From Candidatus Woesearchaeota archaeon (GTDB lineage Archaea > Nanobdellota > Nanobdellia > Woesearchaeales > GW2011-AR4): DNA of 63,696 bases. A model generated the notes under the pieces. The model was not told the origin of the DNA and made no database searches. It was given only the letters and a program-made list of their open reading frames with translations. Made by a program: the position numbers and the translations under genes. Every line of letters begins with the position of its first letter. The first letter of the stretch is position 1. The stretch spans positions 1 through 63,696 of the forward strand of contig JAGVXT010000011.1 in the NCBI GenBank assembly GCA_018303655.1, in the 5' to 3' direction. Positions 26,792 to 37,601 of this stretch are shown here, in pieces.

Positions 26792-29065
26792 CTACTTTTT
26801 TAGTGCGATTACAGCAAAAATATAGCATATAGCGCCTGTTATTAAGGCTGCATTGAAGCCCCAAATCAGCGACACTATCATGGACAGCACTCCGCCAAAT
26901 GTTGATGCAATCCCGTTTATGCCCCACATCCATGGAACCCACCTGTTTGAAAACTTTCCAACTCTCTCCAAACCAAATGGAAAAAACATTCCCATGAAGA
27001 AAGAGGGTAATGCAATAAATACAATTGACAATAATATTTTGAATGGCAAGCTAAAATGAGAAAACTTGGCGAAGATGTAAACCAAAAATGGTATGTAAAG
27101 CGCCATTATAACCACCAAAATCGCCGCTGCGCAATAAACCAAAAATTTAGATTTGTTGTAAAGCTTTGAAGCAAAATAGCTGCCAATTCCGCTAAAAAGC
27201 AGTATTGTGGACAATACAACAGAGAGCGCATAAACGGGGTTTTCTACAAAAATAGTAAATTTGTGAATGAGCACCAGTTCTATCATAATAAAACCAACAC
27301 CTATAAAAAAGAAATAAAACAGGTATTTTAATAAATCACTTCTATACTCATTTTTGTATAATAAAAAAGGAACTGCAAAAGCCACAATCAATGCTGCGGC
27401 TATTATAAAAAACAATATAAAAAGATATTTGATGGAAATAAATTGCATATTTTTAAATGTCAAATCGGTATCTTGGTTTACATTATAATCTTGACTATAA
27501 ACAGAATAAGTATTCCAGTAGAAGGGATGATTGTCTGTAATGTCTATTCTATTTAATTTAAATTTCCTTAAATTCTCAGGTCTCAAAAGCAAGGTTGTTA
27601 ACCCGATTTTTTGTGAATTCTCATTTATTTTTTTGATTTCTTCATCAGTAAATTCAATTTTTTTGAAGATTACTAATGAATATTTATCCCCTTTTACCAA
27701 TATCACGTTATTTTTGAATCCTATTCCCAGTTTATCCATCACCAAAACCCAGTTTTCCATATATCGCATAATGAACCAGTTTATATCTGCCACAGCAAAC
27801 AATCCATCTTCATCAAGGTGGTCAAAATACGATTTCAAAGCTTCTTTAGTGTAAAGATAGTTCTCCAGAAATGCGTAAGATGACAATCCTGCACCACCAT
27901 ACCTTTTAGAACTAGATAGGTATATTAAATCGTATTTATCTGGTGATTTTAAAAGAAAACTTCTCGCTTCTTCTATTGAAAGTTTAACGGAATTGTGATT
28001 ATAAATATTTAGCGAGCGATTGTCTTTCGCCAATTCTTGGGCCCTGTTTATTATCAAAGGGTTTATCTCCACTGCCGTTACTTTGCCATTCCCGGCATGG
28101 ACAGACATAACAACTTCCAAACCGGCGCCAGAGCCAATAATGAGAGAATTTGTATAGTTTTTTATAGTGTAAGGGAGATACTTTAAGGATCCTTCAAGAA
28201 ATTCCATTTTTTTTGGTTTGAACTCAACAAAAGTAGTTGTACCTATGCAATCAATCTTCATTTCATAAATATTTACATCCTGCGGTAATTGCCCAAACCC
28301 TGTACTAAAGTAGGGTATACCATGCTGCAGTTGATATGTATCAATTTGTGAAAAAGAGTTTGTCTCAGAAAATATTGGCTTTGTTTGATTTGGGCACACT
28401 ATGCTGAATGCCGGCAGAAAATAAGATAGTGCCACCAAAAATGCTATAAAGAGTCCAGCCAAGAACAATAAATATTTTGCATCTGGTTTTTTATCAAAAT
28501 TAATTAACAATAGGGGCAGAAATGAAAGAGCAAATACCAATATGATTGTTTTTTCCATACCAAAAATATCAAGCAAAAATATTGCAAGAAAAACCCCAAT
28601 CGCAGACCCGGCCATGCTAAAAAAATAGATTAAGTGGATTCTTTTAACATAAACTGTGAAGATTATGCCTGCGCAAACGCCCCAAACTAAATAAACAAAA
28701 AAAGTCAAAGTGAAAAACAAAATTTTGGCCAGAAGTTGGGAATTGATTAGGTAGTGCAAAGCAAAAAAAGGCGTTAAAAGCAGGAATAGATATAAGATTA
28801 TAGAAATTTGGAGTGTCTTGTCATAATTATTTCTTGATATGAGTGATTCATAAAAAAAATAAACAAATATACCGCCTAAACCTATGCTGAGAATTGCTGA
28901 AGATATCAGTATAAACTGGAAATCACTCCCAAACGAGACTTTAGAAACTCGCGTGAACATTATTTCTAGCATTAGCAGGGAAACAGATAGTAAAAAAAGC
29001 GCAAATCCTGAAAAGTATACACTGAATTTTTTCCCTTTGCCGAGATTATACCTTTTGTTTAGCAA
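26792..29065 (-). CDS. membrane-fused spermidine-synthase-like protein
   Basis: Multi-TM N- and C-terminal parts flank SLIIGSGAGLEVVMSVHAGNGKVTAVEINPLII. Confidence 0.8.
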   Translation of the reverse strand: MLNKRYNLGKGKKFSVYFSGFALFLLSVSLLMLEIMFTRVSKVSFGSDFQFILISSAILSIGLGGIFVYFFYESLISRNNYDKTLQISIILYLFLLLTPFFALHYLINSQLLAKILFFTLTFFVYLVWGVCAGIIFTVYVKRIHLIYFFSMAGSAIGVFLAIFLLDIFGMEKTIILVFALSFLPLLLINFDKKPDAKYLLFLAGLFIAFLVALSYFLPAFSIVCPNQTKPIFSETNSFSQIDTYQLQHGIPYFSTGFGQLPQDVNIYEMKIDCIGTTTFVEFKPKKMEFLEGSLKYLPYTIKNYTNSLIIGSGAGLEVVMSVHAGNGKVTAVEINPLIINRAQELAKDNRSLNIYNHNSVKLSIEEARSFLLKSPDKYDLIYLSSSKRYGGAGLSSYAFLENYLYTKEALKSYFDHLDEDGLFAVADINWFIMRYMENWVLVMDKLGIGFKNNVILVKGDKYSLVIFKKIEFTDEEIKKINENSQKIGLTTLLLRPENLRKFKLNRIDITDNHPFYWNTYSVYSQDYNVNQDTDLTFKNMQFISIKYLFILFFIIAAALIVAFAVPFLLYKNEYRSDLLKYLFYFFFIGVGFIMIELVLIHKFTIFVENPVYALSVVLSTILLFSGIGSYFASKLYNKSKFLVYCAAAILVVIMALYIPFLVYIFAKFSHFSLPFKILLSIVFIALPSFFMGMFFPFGLERVGKFSNRWVPWMWGINGIASTFGGVLSMIVSLIWGFNAALITGAICYIFAVIALKK

Positions 29066-29086
29066 AATAATCTTTCCTCATCTCAT

Positions 29087-29710
29087 TCAAATGGTTTTAT
29101 TCATAATACACGCTTTTTTTTGAGAAAATAATAAATTCTTTGGGTTCAATTCCATAGCTTTATTAAAGTTTATTTTTGCAGCATTAAAATCTTTTATTTT
29201 GCATTGTAATTGTGCAAGCTTATAATAAAGATGCGAATTACTTGGATCTAAGTCTATAGCTTTATTAAGATATAAGATTGCATCTGTATTCTGATTTCTC
29301 CTTGCAAAACATAACCCCAGATAGGTGTATATTTCTGAACTAGGTTTGTTGTTCAATAAGTATTCATTAAATAATTCAATAGATTTATCATAGTCATTTT
29401 CTCTGCATAAAATATCTGCTTCCAAAATCAATTTAGAAATTTCTGATTTGACACTAATGCTTCTGATTATATAAAAAAATAAAACAATAAGTACCAAAAT
29501 TGCAAAAAAAGAGGATATAAATACAATTTTATTTTTATTTTTCGAAAGATGTTTTATGTGATTGTCTACTTTTTCTGGATGCCAACCAGATTTGACAAGA
29601 ACCATCCTTATTTCTTCTAAACTATGCCCTCTATCAACCTCCCTTTTTATATAACTCAAAAGTTTTTCATCGAGTATTGTAAAATTTCTAAAATTATCTT
29701 TATTGTCCAC
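29087..29710 (-). CDS. TPR-repeat membrane protein
   Basis: AILYLNKAIDLDPSNSHLYYKLAQLQCKIKDFNAAKINFNKAMELNPKN. Confidence 0.75.
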   Translation of the reverse strand: MDNKDNFRNFTILDEKLLSYIKREVDRGHSLEEIRMVLVKSGWHPEKVDNHIKHLSKNKNKIVFISSFFAILVLIVLFFYIIRSISVKSEISKLILEADILCRENDYDKSIELFNEYLLNNKPSSEIYTYLGLCFARRNQNTDAILYLNKAIDLDPSNSHLYYKLAQLQCKIKDFNAAKINFNKAMELNPKNLLFSQKKACIMNKTI

Positions 29711-29764
29711 ACCTGCACCTCTTTTTCCTACAACAGAATTGGTGGTTTATAAAAACCTTTCTGA

Positions 29765-30364
29765 TTACCTAGAACTATCGCTTTGCCTTTCTATCTCCAT
29801 CTTTTTTGCTATTGCATGTGATGCATTGCTCATCCTGTAAGCTCCCATTATCTCTTCAGCAAGACTATTGACAATTGACTTCTTTGTGTTGAAAGTCCTG
29901 TGGTATGCCCCTTGGGTCATGTGCTTGAGCACCAAGTCCACCCTTCTTTGAGGCGAGCATTCAAGTGCTTTTGGATAGCGGGCTCCTCCATATTCAATTG
30001 TGATTATCTCCTCCCTTTGGGCTGCATTCTCCAAAGCCTTTACAAAAACCTTGATTGGGTTTTCCTTTGTTGTTTTTTCAATATGCTTGAATGCCTCTTC
30101 AACAATGTCATAGGCTGTCTGCGCTTTTCCTGTGATATGGCCGCTTGTCTTGTAATGCTTCTTGCTTTTATGGCCGGGCACCATCAGCTTGTTTATCAGG
30201 CGCTCAACAATAAACACCCTGCTCTTGTAGAACCTGTTGCCTGCATACCTTGCACCTGTCCTTGGCACAATCCTGGGCTTCAAAGTAATATAAGACTGCA
30301 ATCCAAGGTCGTCAACCTTGATTCCTTCCAGGCTCCACCTGTTAAAAGCTTTTATTTCTGACAT
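29765..30364 (-). CDS. rps7: ribosomal protein S7
   Basis: KPIVPRTGARYAGNRF..., GGARYPKALECSPQRRVDLVLKHMTQGA. Confidence 0.95.
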   Translation of the reverse strand: MSEIKAFNRWSLEGIKVDDLGLQSYITLKPRIVPRTGARYAGNRFYKSRVFIVERLINKLMVPGHKSKKHYKTSGHITGKAQTAYDIVEEAFKHIEKTTKENPIKVFVKALENAAQREEIITIEYGGARYPKALECSPQRRVDLVLKHMTQGAYHRTFNTKKSIVNSLAEEIMGAYRMSNASHAIAKKMEIERQSDSSR

Positions 30365-30422
30365 TTTGTTGTTTTTATTTTTTTATTATTTTTAATTTGA
30401 TTTTTATTGAGGTATATTTAAT

Positions 30423-30860
30423 TTACTTCCTTGCTTTTTCTATCCTTCCCTTCAATAAAGCATCAAGGCTTTGGTCATTTACCTTTATGACCTGCCATCT
30501 GACTCCGGGAATGTCGCCTTTGCTTTTGCCCATTGCGCCTCCGATGCACTCTATGATTACTTCATCGTGCTCGTCAATCATCTTTGTTGCGCCGTCTCTA
30601 GGGCAGAAAGCCGTTACTTGCTTGCCATTTTTTATAAGCTGAACCCTGACGCATTTTCTCATACCGGAGTTCGGCTGCTTTGCCTCTAATTGCACTTTTT
30701 CCAAGACAATTCCCCGTGCCTGTGAAGCGCCTCCCAATGGGTCAGAGCGTTCCTTTAATCTCAATATTCTTTGTATATATGGCCTATAGTGCCATCTGCC
30801 ATCGCTTCTTCTTGATTTCAGCTTCTTGCCTGCATTCAACCCGCGTGATTTATTTGACAT
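30423..30860 (-). CDS. rps12: ribosomal protein S12
   Basis: [38 protein letters not shown]. Confidence 0.97.
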   Translation of the reverse strand: MSNKSRGLNAGKKLKSRRSDGRWHYRPYIQRILRLKERSDPLGGASQARGIVLEKVQLEAKQPNSGMRKCVRVQLIKNGKQVTAFCPRDGATKMIDEHDEVIIECIGGAMGKSKGDIPGVRWQVIKVNDQSLDALLKGRIEKARK

Positions 30861-31048
30861 ATTAGCTTGGTATTTTTAAGCGATTTTTAAAGGTTTGTAT
30901 GACAAGGCTTTGTGTTATCCATAAATTAAAAGGCAATAGAGTTATTTATAAAATACAAAAGTTTGGGGTTACGCACAGATTAATAAAGAGCAAAGATTTA
31001 AATAAATATAATCCTTACTATAGAGTAGTTATGGAATAAGGTGGAATA

Positions 31049-32014
31049 ATGCAAATAGAACCTTTTGAAAAATTAGTCCAACAAGCAACTGAAGAACTGT
31101 ACAGAAAACATCCTTGGTTAAGAAGAAAAATGATAAGAATTAAAGATGAAACTGTAGTCGAATATAGTGACGCCCAGTATTATCAATATATTTTACCGCG
31201 ATACCTATTCGAAGGCGTTGAAGACACAGAAAAATTGGAGGAGTGGTTTTTAGCTGAGACAAATAGCGGCTCACAAAAATTTAAAAGGGTATTGGAACTT
31301 GCATGTGGAAATGGAAGAGGCACACGTATAGTTGCCAAATATGCAAACGAACTGGATGCTGTAGATCTAAGCCCTTCGATGATAAGTAGCGCTCAAACTG
31401 TAAAGAATCTTACTAATGTTCGGTTTTATCGAGGAGATATGTTTGAATTTACCAATAAATTAGCTCGTGAAAATAGACTCCATGAGTATGATTTAATTTT
31501 TTCATTTTGGGGAATATTTTATGGTACAAATGACGAATTCATAACAGTAGACCAGCATGGAAATTTATTGGCTTTAGACCCACAAAGCGCTACCCAAAAA
31601 GCAGAAAGAAATCTAAGAACACTTTTTGACAATTTAACTCAAGGTACACAATTTTTATTCTTTCATGTAAGAAGTGATACTGAAGAACAGCTGATATATA
31701 GGCCAATTATAGGGGCTTATTGCAGTGCATTTATGCCACCAAGACCTACACCAAGCGAAATTATATTGAAAAAAGTTTTAGACAGTAGCGGAGTAGACTA
31801 TCAATGGAGAAATGTAGGTGGTTTTGTTGAGTATCCTTCTTTAGAAAAGGCTCTTGAAGTTAACTTGAATTTCCATTTAAAGGGATTCTTTAATGACAGA
31901 CTGGAATTGCCAATCATTTATCTTATCATAAGCAATGGACTACACCGTCACATACAAGAACAAAAAGTTAAAATGAGTGCTGGTTATATACATATAGAAG
32001 GGGTAAAAAGATGA
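31049..32014 (+). CDS. class I SAM-dependent methyltransferase
   Basis: VLELACGNGRGTRIVAKYANELDAVDLSPSMI. Confidence 0.85.
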   Translation: MQIEPFEKLVQQATEELYRKHPWLRRKMIRIKDETVVEYSDAQYYQYILPRYLFEGVEDTEKLEEWFLAETNSGSQKFKRVLELACGNGRGTRIVAKYANELDAVDLSPSMISSAQTVKNLTNVRFYRGDMFEFTNKLARENRLHEYDLIFSFWGIFYGTNDEFITVDQHGNLLALDPQSATQKAERNLRTLFDNLTQGTQFLFFHVRSDTEEQLIYRPIIGAYCSAFMPPRPTPSEIILKKVLDSSGVDYQWRNVGGFVEYPSLEKALEVNLNFHLKGFFNDRLELPIIYLIISNGLHRHIQEQKVKMSAGYIHIEGVKR

Positions 32015-33615
32015 TAGACAAAGAAGTAGTGGATTTGTTTGGAGCAAGCGATTCTTTGAATGTTTCACAAATAGTGGAATATTTGAACATGCTTAGTAAA
32101 TACATATCTCCATTGCTCGGCAAGGGACCATTAACAAAGAAAAAACCTGTAGAGTCAGATAATATATTTGATCACTACCCCAGATCACTGGATCAAGTGT
32201 TCTCAGGCCTCTCAGTATATTTTACGGATTTAGTAAATTGGAGATCGCCTAGAACTCACTTTAATATAACTCCGCCCGTGTGTAATCCTGCAATCGCAGC
32301 AGCAGCTTTAGCACATGTGATGAACCAAACCTTAGTTTCTGATATGGGTTCAGGCAATCTCTCACAGCTAGAATTAGATATCGTAAAATGTTTTGGTGAA
32401 TTGGCAGGCTGGGATAGCAATTCTCCATCAGGAGTATTTACTTTTGGTGGTACTGGAACAAATATATATGGTGTTAAAATAGGTATAAATAAAGCAGATA
32501 GGCATACATCTGAAAGAGGAGTTCATAATGTAGTTACAGTCGATAGTGACCAGTGTCATTCATCACATAGAACTATTGCTGACTGGTTGGGAGTTGGAAT
32601 AAATAACAATATTCAAATACGAGCAGACGAAAGTGGAAGACTTAGAGCAACTGATATAATTAGTACTTTAGATGCATTAATTAAACAAAGCAAAGTTATT
32701 GGATGTGTTACATTAAGCGGAGGAACAACGTACGATTGGAGCATAGATCCTATTAAAGAAGTGAAAGAAGGCATAACAGAATTAGTTGCACGTCATAAGC
32801 TACAATATACTCCACACATACATACTGACGCAGTTATAGGCTGGGTTTATTTATTCTTTAAAAATTATAACTTTGATGCTAATCCATTAAGAATTTCTGA
32901 GAGAACTTTGACTAAAGTAAGGCAAGCCCGTGATAGAATTATTGAACTACGGTATGCAGATTCATTCGGTATAGATTTCCACAAAACAGGATTTTGCCCT
33001 ATAACATCCAGCCTTTTCATGCTTAGAAATAAGGATGATTGGAAAGTTTTAGGAAAAGGTACAGAACATGCTCATCATCAAGCATTTCAATTGGGGAGTT
33101 ATTCTCCTGGTAAGTATACCCTAGAAACATCACGAAGTACAGTAGGTCCTGTCACAACATATGTAACTTTAGCAGCATTGGGTATATCAGGTTACCAAAA
33201 AATAATTGCTGGCCTCGTGGAAGGTGCAGAGGATATGAGAATGCGCATAGAAAGTTCTGAAGGATTTTATAATTGCAACCCTTATGCCTTAGGATGGTGC
33301 ACAATGTTTTTAGTTAGAGATAATAACTCAAAAATTACCATGGAAGACCTATTAACTCATGCACCAGAACACATCACAAAAAAGAGTAATCAACTTCAAA
33401 AAGAGTTTCAGAAATATTTACGGTCTTTATGTTCTGAAAATGGTGGATGGCACATTAGTTGTTCGAATGATTACAAGAAAAGTGCAAGTGGCATAAGCAT
33501 TTCAACATTAAAACTATACCCAATGTCACCATTGTTACAAATTGGAGATAACAGAAATTTAATGGACTGGTTGGAACAAAGAAGAGAAGAATTTCTAGGT
33601 AGGAAAAATGCATAA
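32011..33615 (+). CDS. group II PLP-dependent amino acid decarboxylase-like protein
   Basis: GVFTFGGTGTNIYGVKIG, IHTDAVIGWVY, SFGIDFHKTGFCPITSSLFML; overlaps upstream gene (ATGA). Confidence 0.85.
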   Translation: MIDKEVVDLFGASDSLNVSQIVEYLNMLSKYISPLLGKGPLTKKKPVESDNIFDHYPRSLDQVFSGLSVYFTDLVNWRSPRTHFNITPPVCNPAIAAAALAHVMNQTLVSDMGSGNLSQLELDIVKCFGELAGWDSNSPSGVFTFGGTGTNIYGVKIGINKADRHTSERGVHNVVTVDSDQCHSSHRTIADWLGVGINNNIQIRADESGRLRATDIISTLDALIKQSKVIGCVTLSGGTTYDWSIDPIKEVKEGITELVARHKLQYTPHIHTDAVIGWVYLFFKNYNFDANPLRISERTLTKVRQARDRIIELRYADSFGIDFHKTGFCPITSSLFMLRNKDDWKVLGKGTEHAHHQAFQLGSYSPGKYTLETSRSTVGPVTTYVTLAALGISGYQKIIAGLVEGAEDMRMRIESSEGFYNCNPYALGWCTMFLVRDNNSKITMEDLLTHAPEHITKKSNQLQKEFQKYLRSLCSENGGWHISCSNDYKKSASGISISTLKLYPMSPLLQIGDNRNLMDWLEQRREEFLGRKNA

Positions 33616-33627
33616 ACAAATAATAAT

Positions 33628-34443
33628 ATGATTAACAAACAAGCTGTAGAAAGTTTGGAGGAAAAACTTTCGCCAGAATTTAAAGGGTTAATGGGAAGAT
33701 TACAAGCCGAACAAAAAATAGTTGCAGCACTCTTATGTGGTTCACGTTCCCAAGGCACAGCTAGAAGTTATTCTGATTTTGATATATTCCTCATTACAAA
33801 CGGATACAATAAAGGAAATGTGCAGGTTGTTCATTATAAAGTTGGTCAAAAAAGGTTGGATGTTATGCTATATGAATATGGAACTATACTTAGAGAAAAC
33901 GAATTTGATGTGAGATTATTAAGTGTTCTTTTAAGAAATGCTTTGCCTCTATTTTCTCGAAATGAACGTCTGGTAGAGCAGTTAGGAAAATATATTAGGA
34001 ATACGCTTCATCATCAAACAGGTGAGCTCGAAAGACAGTCTATTTGGTATAACTTTATTTGGAATACTGGCAAGGCAAAATCTTATCAAAGTTCAAATCC
34101 AGAATTAGCTGAAGCCATTGTAATGGAGACATACTACTTCATTGGATTGTTTTATGCAAAACTTCATGGACAGGAGATATATAGCTTTGCTGAGAGTTTA
34201 AACTTTATGCAACAAATGAGCCCCAACTTTTGGAGAAAGTATAAGTCGGCATTAACACAACAAGATAGAATTAAAGCCGTGACAAATCTACTTCGAGAAT
34301 TACCTAGTGCTGATTTTTATTTGTCGCACAGTTCCTATGTTGAACTTGATAGTTTTATTAGTCCTTTAACCGTAGTCCCACCTTCATCGGACAGACATAT
34401 TGCATTTCAAAAATCCATGGACAGATTGATATTAGGATTATAA
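33628..34443 (+). CDS. DNA polymerase beta-fold nucleotidyltransferase with helical C-terminal domain
   Basis: LLCGSRSQGTARSYSDFDIFLI (GS..G/S..DxD motif). Confidence 0.8.
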   Translation: MINKQAVESLEEKLSPEFKGLMGRLQAEQKIVAALLCGSRSQGTARSYSDFDIFLITNGYNKGNVQVVHYKVGQKRLDVMLYEYGTILRENEFDVRLLSVLLRNALPLFSRNERLVEQLGKYIRNTLHHQTGELERQSIWYNFIWNTGKAKSYQSSNPELAEAIVMETYYFIGLFYAKLHGQEIYSFAESLNFMQQMSPNFWRKYKSALTQQDRIKAVTNLLRELPSADFYLSHSSYVELDSFISPLTVVPPSSDRHIAFQKSMDRLILGL

Positions 34444-34479
34444 ATGTCCTATAAATAAGTAAAAATTTTAGTCTTAAAA

Positions 34480-35214
34480 ATGAATCCAGATCAATTAGAA
34501 ATAGTATGTTGGGATGAAAAGTGGAAAGACCTACTAGGTAGAAGAGATGTGTCAAATTTTACCGATCCTGATAACATAAGGTATTACAGAGCATTTAATG
34601 GAGTAGTCAATAAAGTAACAGGGCCTGCTTATTCGGCATGTGAATTTGGATGTGGTAGCGGGACTCATCTTATTTACGCGCGAGATTTATTTGAGAGACT
34701 TTATTTTGTTGATGGCAGTCCAAATGCATTGTTGTATGCCGAATTTTTGTTAAGTATGCCAGGAGGATCAAAAAAAGGTTCATTTATAAAAGATAATGTG
34801 TTAGATTCTAAACTTGAGTCAGATTTATTTTATTTTACATTTAATTCCGGCGTCATAGAGCATTATTCAGAAGAAGATATCTTTAGAATTCTTCAAAATA
34901 TGCGAAGGGTTTCAAAACCAGGAGGAAAGGTACTGGTAGCTTGGCCGAATTTGTTGAGTATTGCTTCTGTATATCTAAGACTTACTGGCCATAGTCTTAC
35001 AACTGAAAGATATTATAGACCGAAAAAAATTAGAAATATAACATTAGAAGCAGGACTCTCAGGCATACAATCATACAATTTCCCTATTGTATGGCCGCCT
35101 GGATTTAGTCAGAATTTCTATGCAAGAACTTCTGGAATAGAAAGAATGCTAGCTAATATGGGTATGGGATTTTTACATATTTTATCAGCTGAAAAGGTAG
35201 GTCGTACAAAATAA
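34480..35214 (+). CDS. class I SAM-dependent methyltransferase
   Basis: ACEFGCGSGTHLIYARDLFERLYFVDGSPNAL. Confidence 0.85.
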   Translation: MNPDQLEIVCWDEKWKDLLGRRDVSNFTDPDNIRYYRAFNGVVNKVTGPAYSACEFGCGSGTHLIYARDLFERLYFVDGSPNALLYAEFLLSMPGGSKKGSFIKDNVLDSKLESDLFYFTFNSGVIEHYSEEDIFRILQNMRRVSKPGGKVLVAWPNLLSIASVYLRLTGHSLTTERYYRPKKIRNITLEAGLSGIQSYNFPIVWPPGFSQNFYARTSGIERMLANMGMGFLHILSAEKVGRTK

Positions 35215-35227
35215 TCTATTAACTAAA

Positions 35228-35953
35228 ATGGAGAGTTCAAAAGACGCAGTAGGACAATTATTGATTGCACATTACCGAGGATTTGAAAGTTATGAGATTT
35301 TAGAAAGAGAAGACGGTGTTATAGGCTTGTCCGAAGGTCCTGCAAGATACTTTCTTGATTATAGTCAGTGGCCTGAAAACGAGAAACAAGCCATAAAACA
35401 TGCGAAAGGAAAAATTCTCGATGTAGGATGTGGTAGTGGAAGATTTTTGTCATATTTGCGAAAAAATGGATTTAATGTATTGGGGATTGATAATTCTCCT
35501 TTAGCAGTAGAAGTATGTAGACTTAGGGGATTAAAAGCGAAAGTTCTGGATTTGTTTGACATTGATAAACTTGATGAGAAATTTGATACTATATTAATGA
35601 TGTGGAATAACTTTGGTTTATTTGGAAGTAGAGATAGAGTGAAAAATGGTTTAGATTTATTTTACAGAATGACAAATGAAAGCTCTGTTATCATAGCTGA
35701 CAGTACCGATCCACACACAACTAATGAAGAAATCCATAAAGAATATCATAAATTAAATATTATGAAAGGGAGGATGTCAGGTCAACTAAGAATTCGAGTG
35801 AGATTTAAACAATATGCTTCAAACTGGTTTGATTATTTGTTAGTATCGGAACAGGAGATGAGAGAGGTAATAGACGGAACAGGATGGAGATTAGGCACTG
35901 TTTACAGGTGTAATTCATCATCTTATATTGCAATATTGGAAAAAATATGTTAA
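35228..35953 (+). CDS. class I SAM-dependent methyltransferase
   Basis: ILDVGCGSGRFLSYLRKNGFNVLGIDNSPLAVEVC. Confidence 0.88.
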   Translation: MESSKDAVGQLLIAHYRGFESYEILEREDGVIGLSEGPARYFLDYSQWPENEKQAIKHAKGKILDVGCGSGRFLSYLRKNGFNVLGIDNSPLAVEVCRLRGLKAKVLDLFDIDKLDEKFDTILMMWNNFGLFGSRDRVKNGLDLFYRMTNESSVIIADSTDPHTTNEEIHKEYHKLNIMKGRMSGQLRIRVRFKQYASNWFDYLLVSEQEMREVIDGTGWRLGTVYRCNSSSYIAILEKIC

Positions 35954-35997
35954 AGGTGTAAAAATTAAAAGCATAAGTAGTAATTAGATTATCCAAA

Positions 35998-36642
35998 ATG
36001 ATAGAAGCTGTTATATTTGATATGGATGGAGTAATTATAGACACTGAGTCTTTCTCAGAATCGGTAGAGTTACCCTTCTTAAAGTCTAGGGCATTGGAAT
36101 GGAAAGAAGGTTACGAAAATCAGATCAGAGGTTCATCTCCTGAAAATGTTTACAATTTCTTAAAAACACATGGTGGTGTAAAAGCAGAATTAAGAGAATT
36201 TCTGACACAATATTGGTTACTGAGTGAGGATGTGTATAATAATCAAGTTTCTTTGACAAATGGCTTCCATGAAACAGTTCAAAATTTAAGAGCGAATAAT
36301 CTAAAAATAGCTTTAGCGTCATCGACACCAAGAAAGTTTGTTGATATTGTTGTAAACAGATTTAGTCTTAGTCCATACTTTGAAGTTATAATGAGTGGAG
36401 ACAACATATTACATCCAAAACCACACCCAGAAATATATTTAGTAACTATGCAAAAAATGGGAATTACTGCACCTAATGCAGTTGCTGTTGAGGATTCCTA
36501 CAATGGATTTTTGTCAGCAAAAAGAGCCTGCTTAAAAGGTATAGGATTAAAAACAAACTATAATAAATCTCATTTGTATTTAAGTGATACAACAATAAGT
36601 GACCTTCGTGAATTAACATTAGACAAGCTTCTTACATTATAG
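35998..36642 (+). CDS. HAD hydrolase, beta-phosphoglucomutase-like
   Basis: EAVIFDMDGVIIDTES; KIALASSTPRK; AVEDSYNGFLSAKRA. Confidence 0.9.
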   Translation: MIEAVIFDMDGVIIDTESFSESVELPFLKSRALEWKEGYENQIRGSSPENVYNFLKTHGGVKAELREFLTQYWLLSEDVYNNQVSLTNGFHETVQNLRANNLKIALASSTPRKFVDIVVNRFSLSPYFEVIMSGDNILHPKPHPEIYLVTMQKMGITAPNAVAVEDSYNGFLSAKRACLKGIGLKTNYNKSHLYLSDTTISDLRELTLDKLLTL

Positions 36643-36697
36643 ACAAATTTTCATCGTAAAAATAAAATGAAAAAGTTTTTAACCTTATAGGGATTGT

Positions 36698-37546
36698 ATG
36701 TTAAATATGAAGATTAGAATACTAGGTTCTGGAGCTTGGGAAGGGATTCCTGCGCCATTTTGCAAATGTAAAGTATGTGAATTAGCAAAAGAATATCCTA
36801 ATTCAAAAGATCATAGGACCAGACCCGAGATTTTGGTTGAGGGTGATAAAGGAAAATTTCTGATAGAAATAAGTCCAGATATTCGATTACAATCTGCCAA
36901 ATTTAATTTACCTGCAATTAGGAATTTTCTTATAAGCCATTGGCATTTTGACCATATGTACGGACTTATGGACTTGCATGCATGGTCAGAATTAGTCTTG
37001 AGGAGAAAAATTTGTCTTCATTGTTCCAAAGATACATCTAAATGGTTGAATAAAAACTTTAATCATATCAGCAAAAAGATAATAATCCACAAACCATTTG
37101 AATCATTTAGTTTGTACGGTATTATAATCACCGCTATACCAGTCTACCATATGTATACAAAAGATAAGAATTTAAAGGAAGATGAATTAAATAGTACTTT
37201 TGGGTATATTTTAGAAAAAAATAAAAAAAAAGTAGTTTTTCTGCCCGATTATTATAAGTTACCAGCCAAATCTTTAAAATTATGTACAAATGCGGATTTA
37301 CTCATTGTTGATGGAACTTTTTTATTTTCTGAATCTTTTCCTAAGAAATTTTTTCAAAAAATGATATTAACTGATAAAGACCATTTACATGGAAAGGATA
37401 TTTTTGCTTTAATTAAATTACTTAAACCTAAAAAGACCGTTTTTCACAGCATATCACATTTAACCGAAAAATCACATGAGAAATTACAAAATAAGTTACC
37501 TAAAAGTATTATTGTCTCATATGATGGTATAGAATTTGTTTTTTGA
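36698..37546 (+). CDS. PhnP-like metallo-beta-lactamase-fold phosphodiesterase
   Basis: ILGSGAWEGIPAPFCKCKVCELAKEYPNSKDHRTRPE; ISHWHFDHMYGL; CxCxxC. Confidence 0.85.
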   Translation: MLNMKIRILGSGAWEGIPAPFCKCKVCELAKEYPNSKDHRTRPEILVEGDKGKFLIEISPDIRLQSAKFNLPAIRNFLISHWHFDHMYGLMDLHAWSELVLRRKICLHCSKDTSKWLNKNFNHISKKIIIHKPFESFSLYGIIITAIPVYHMYTKDKNLKEDELNSTFGYILEKNKKKVVFLPDYYKLPAKSLKLCTNADLLIVDGTFLFSESFPKKFFQKMILTDKDHLHGKDIFALIKLLKPKKTVFHSISHLTEKSHEKLQNKLPKSIIVSYDGIEFVF

Positions 37547-37601
37547 ATATCATATCTTTAAACCCTAATAACAATTTCTAATATTTATTTAATTTTAAAA
37601 A

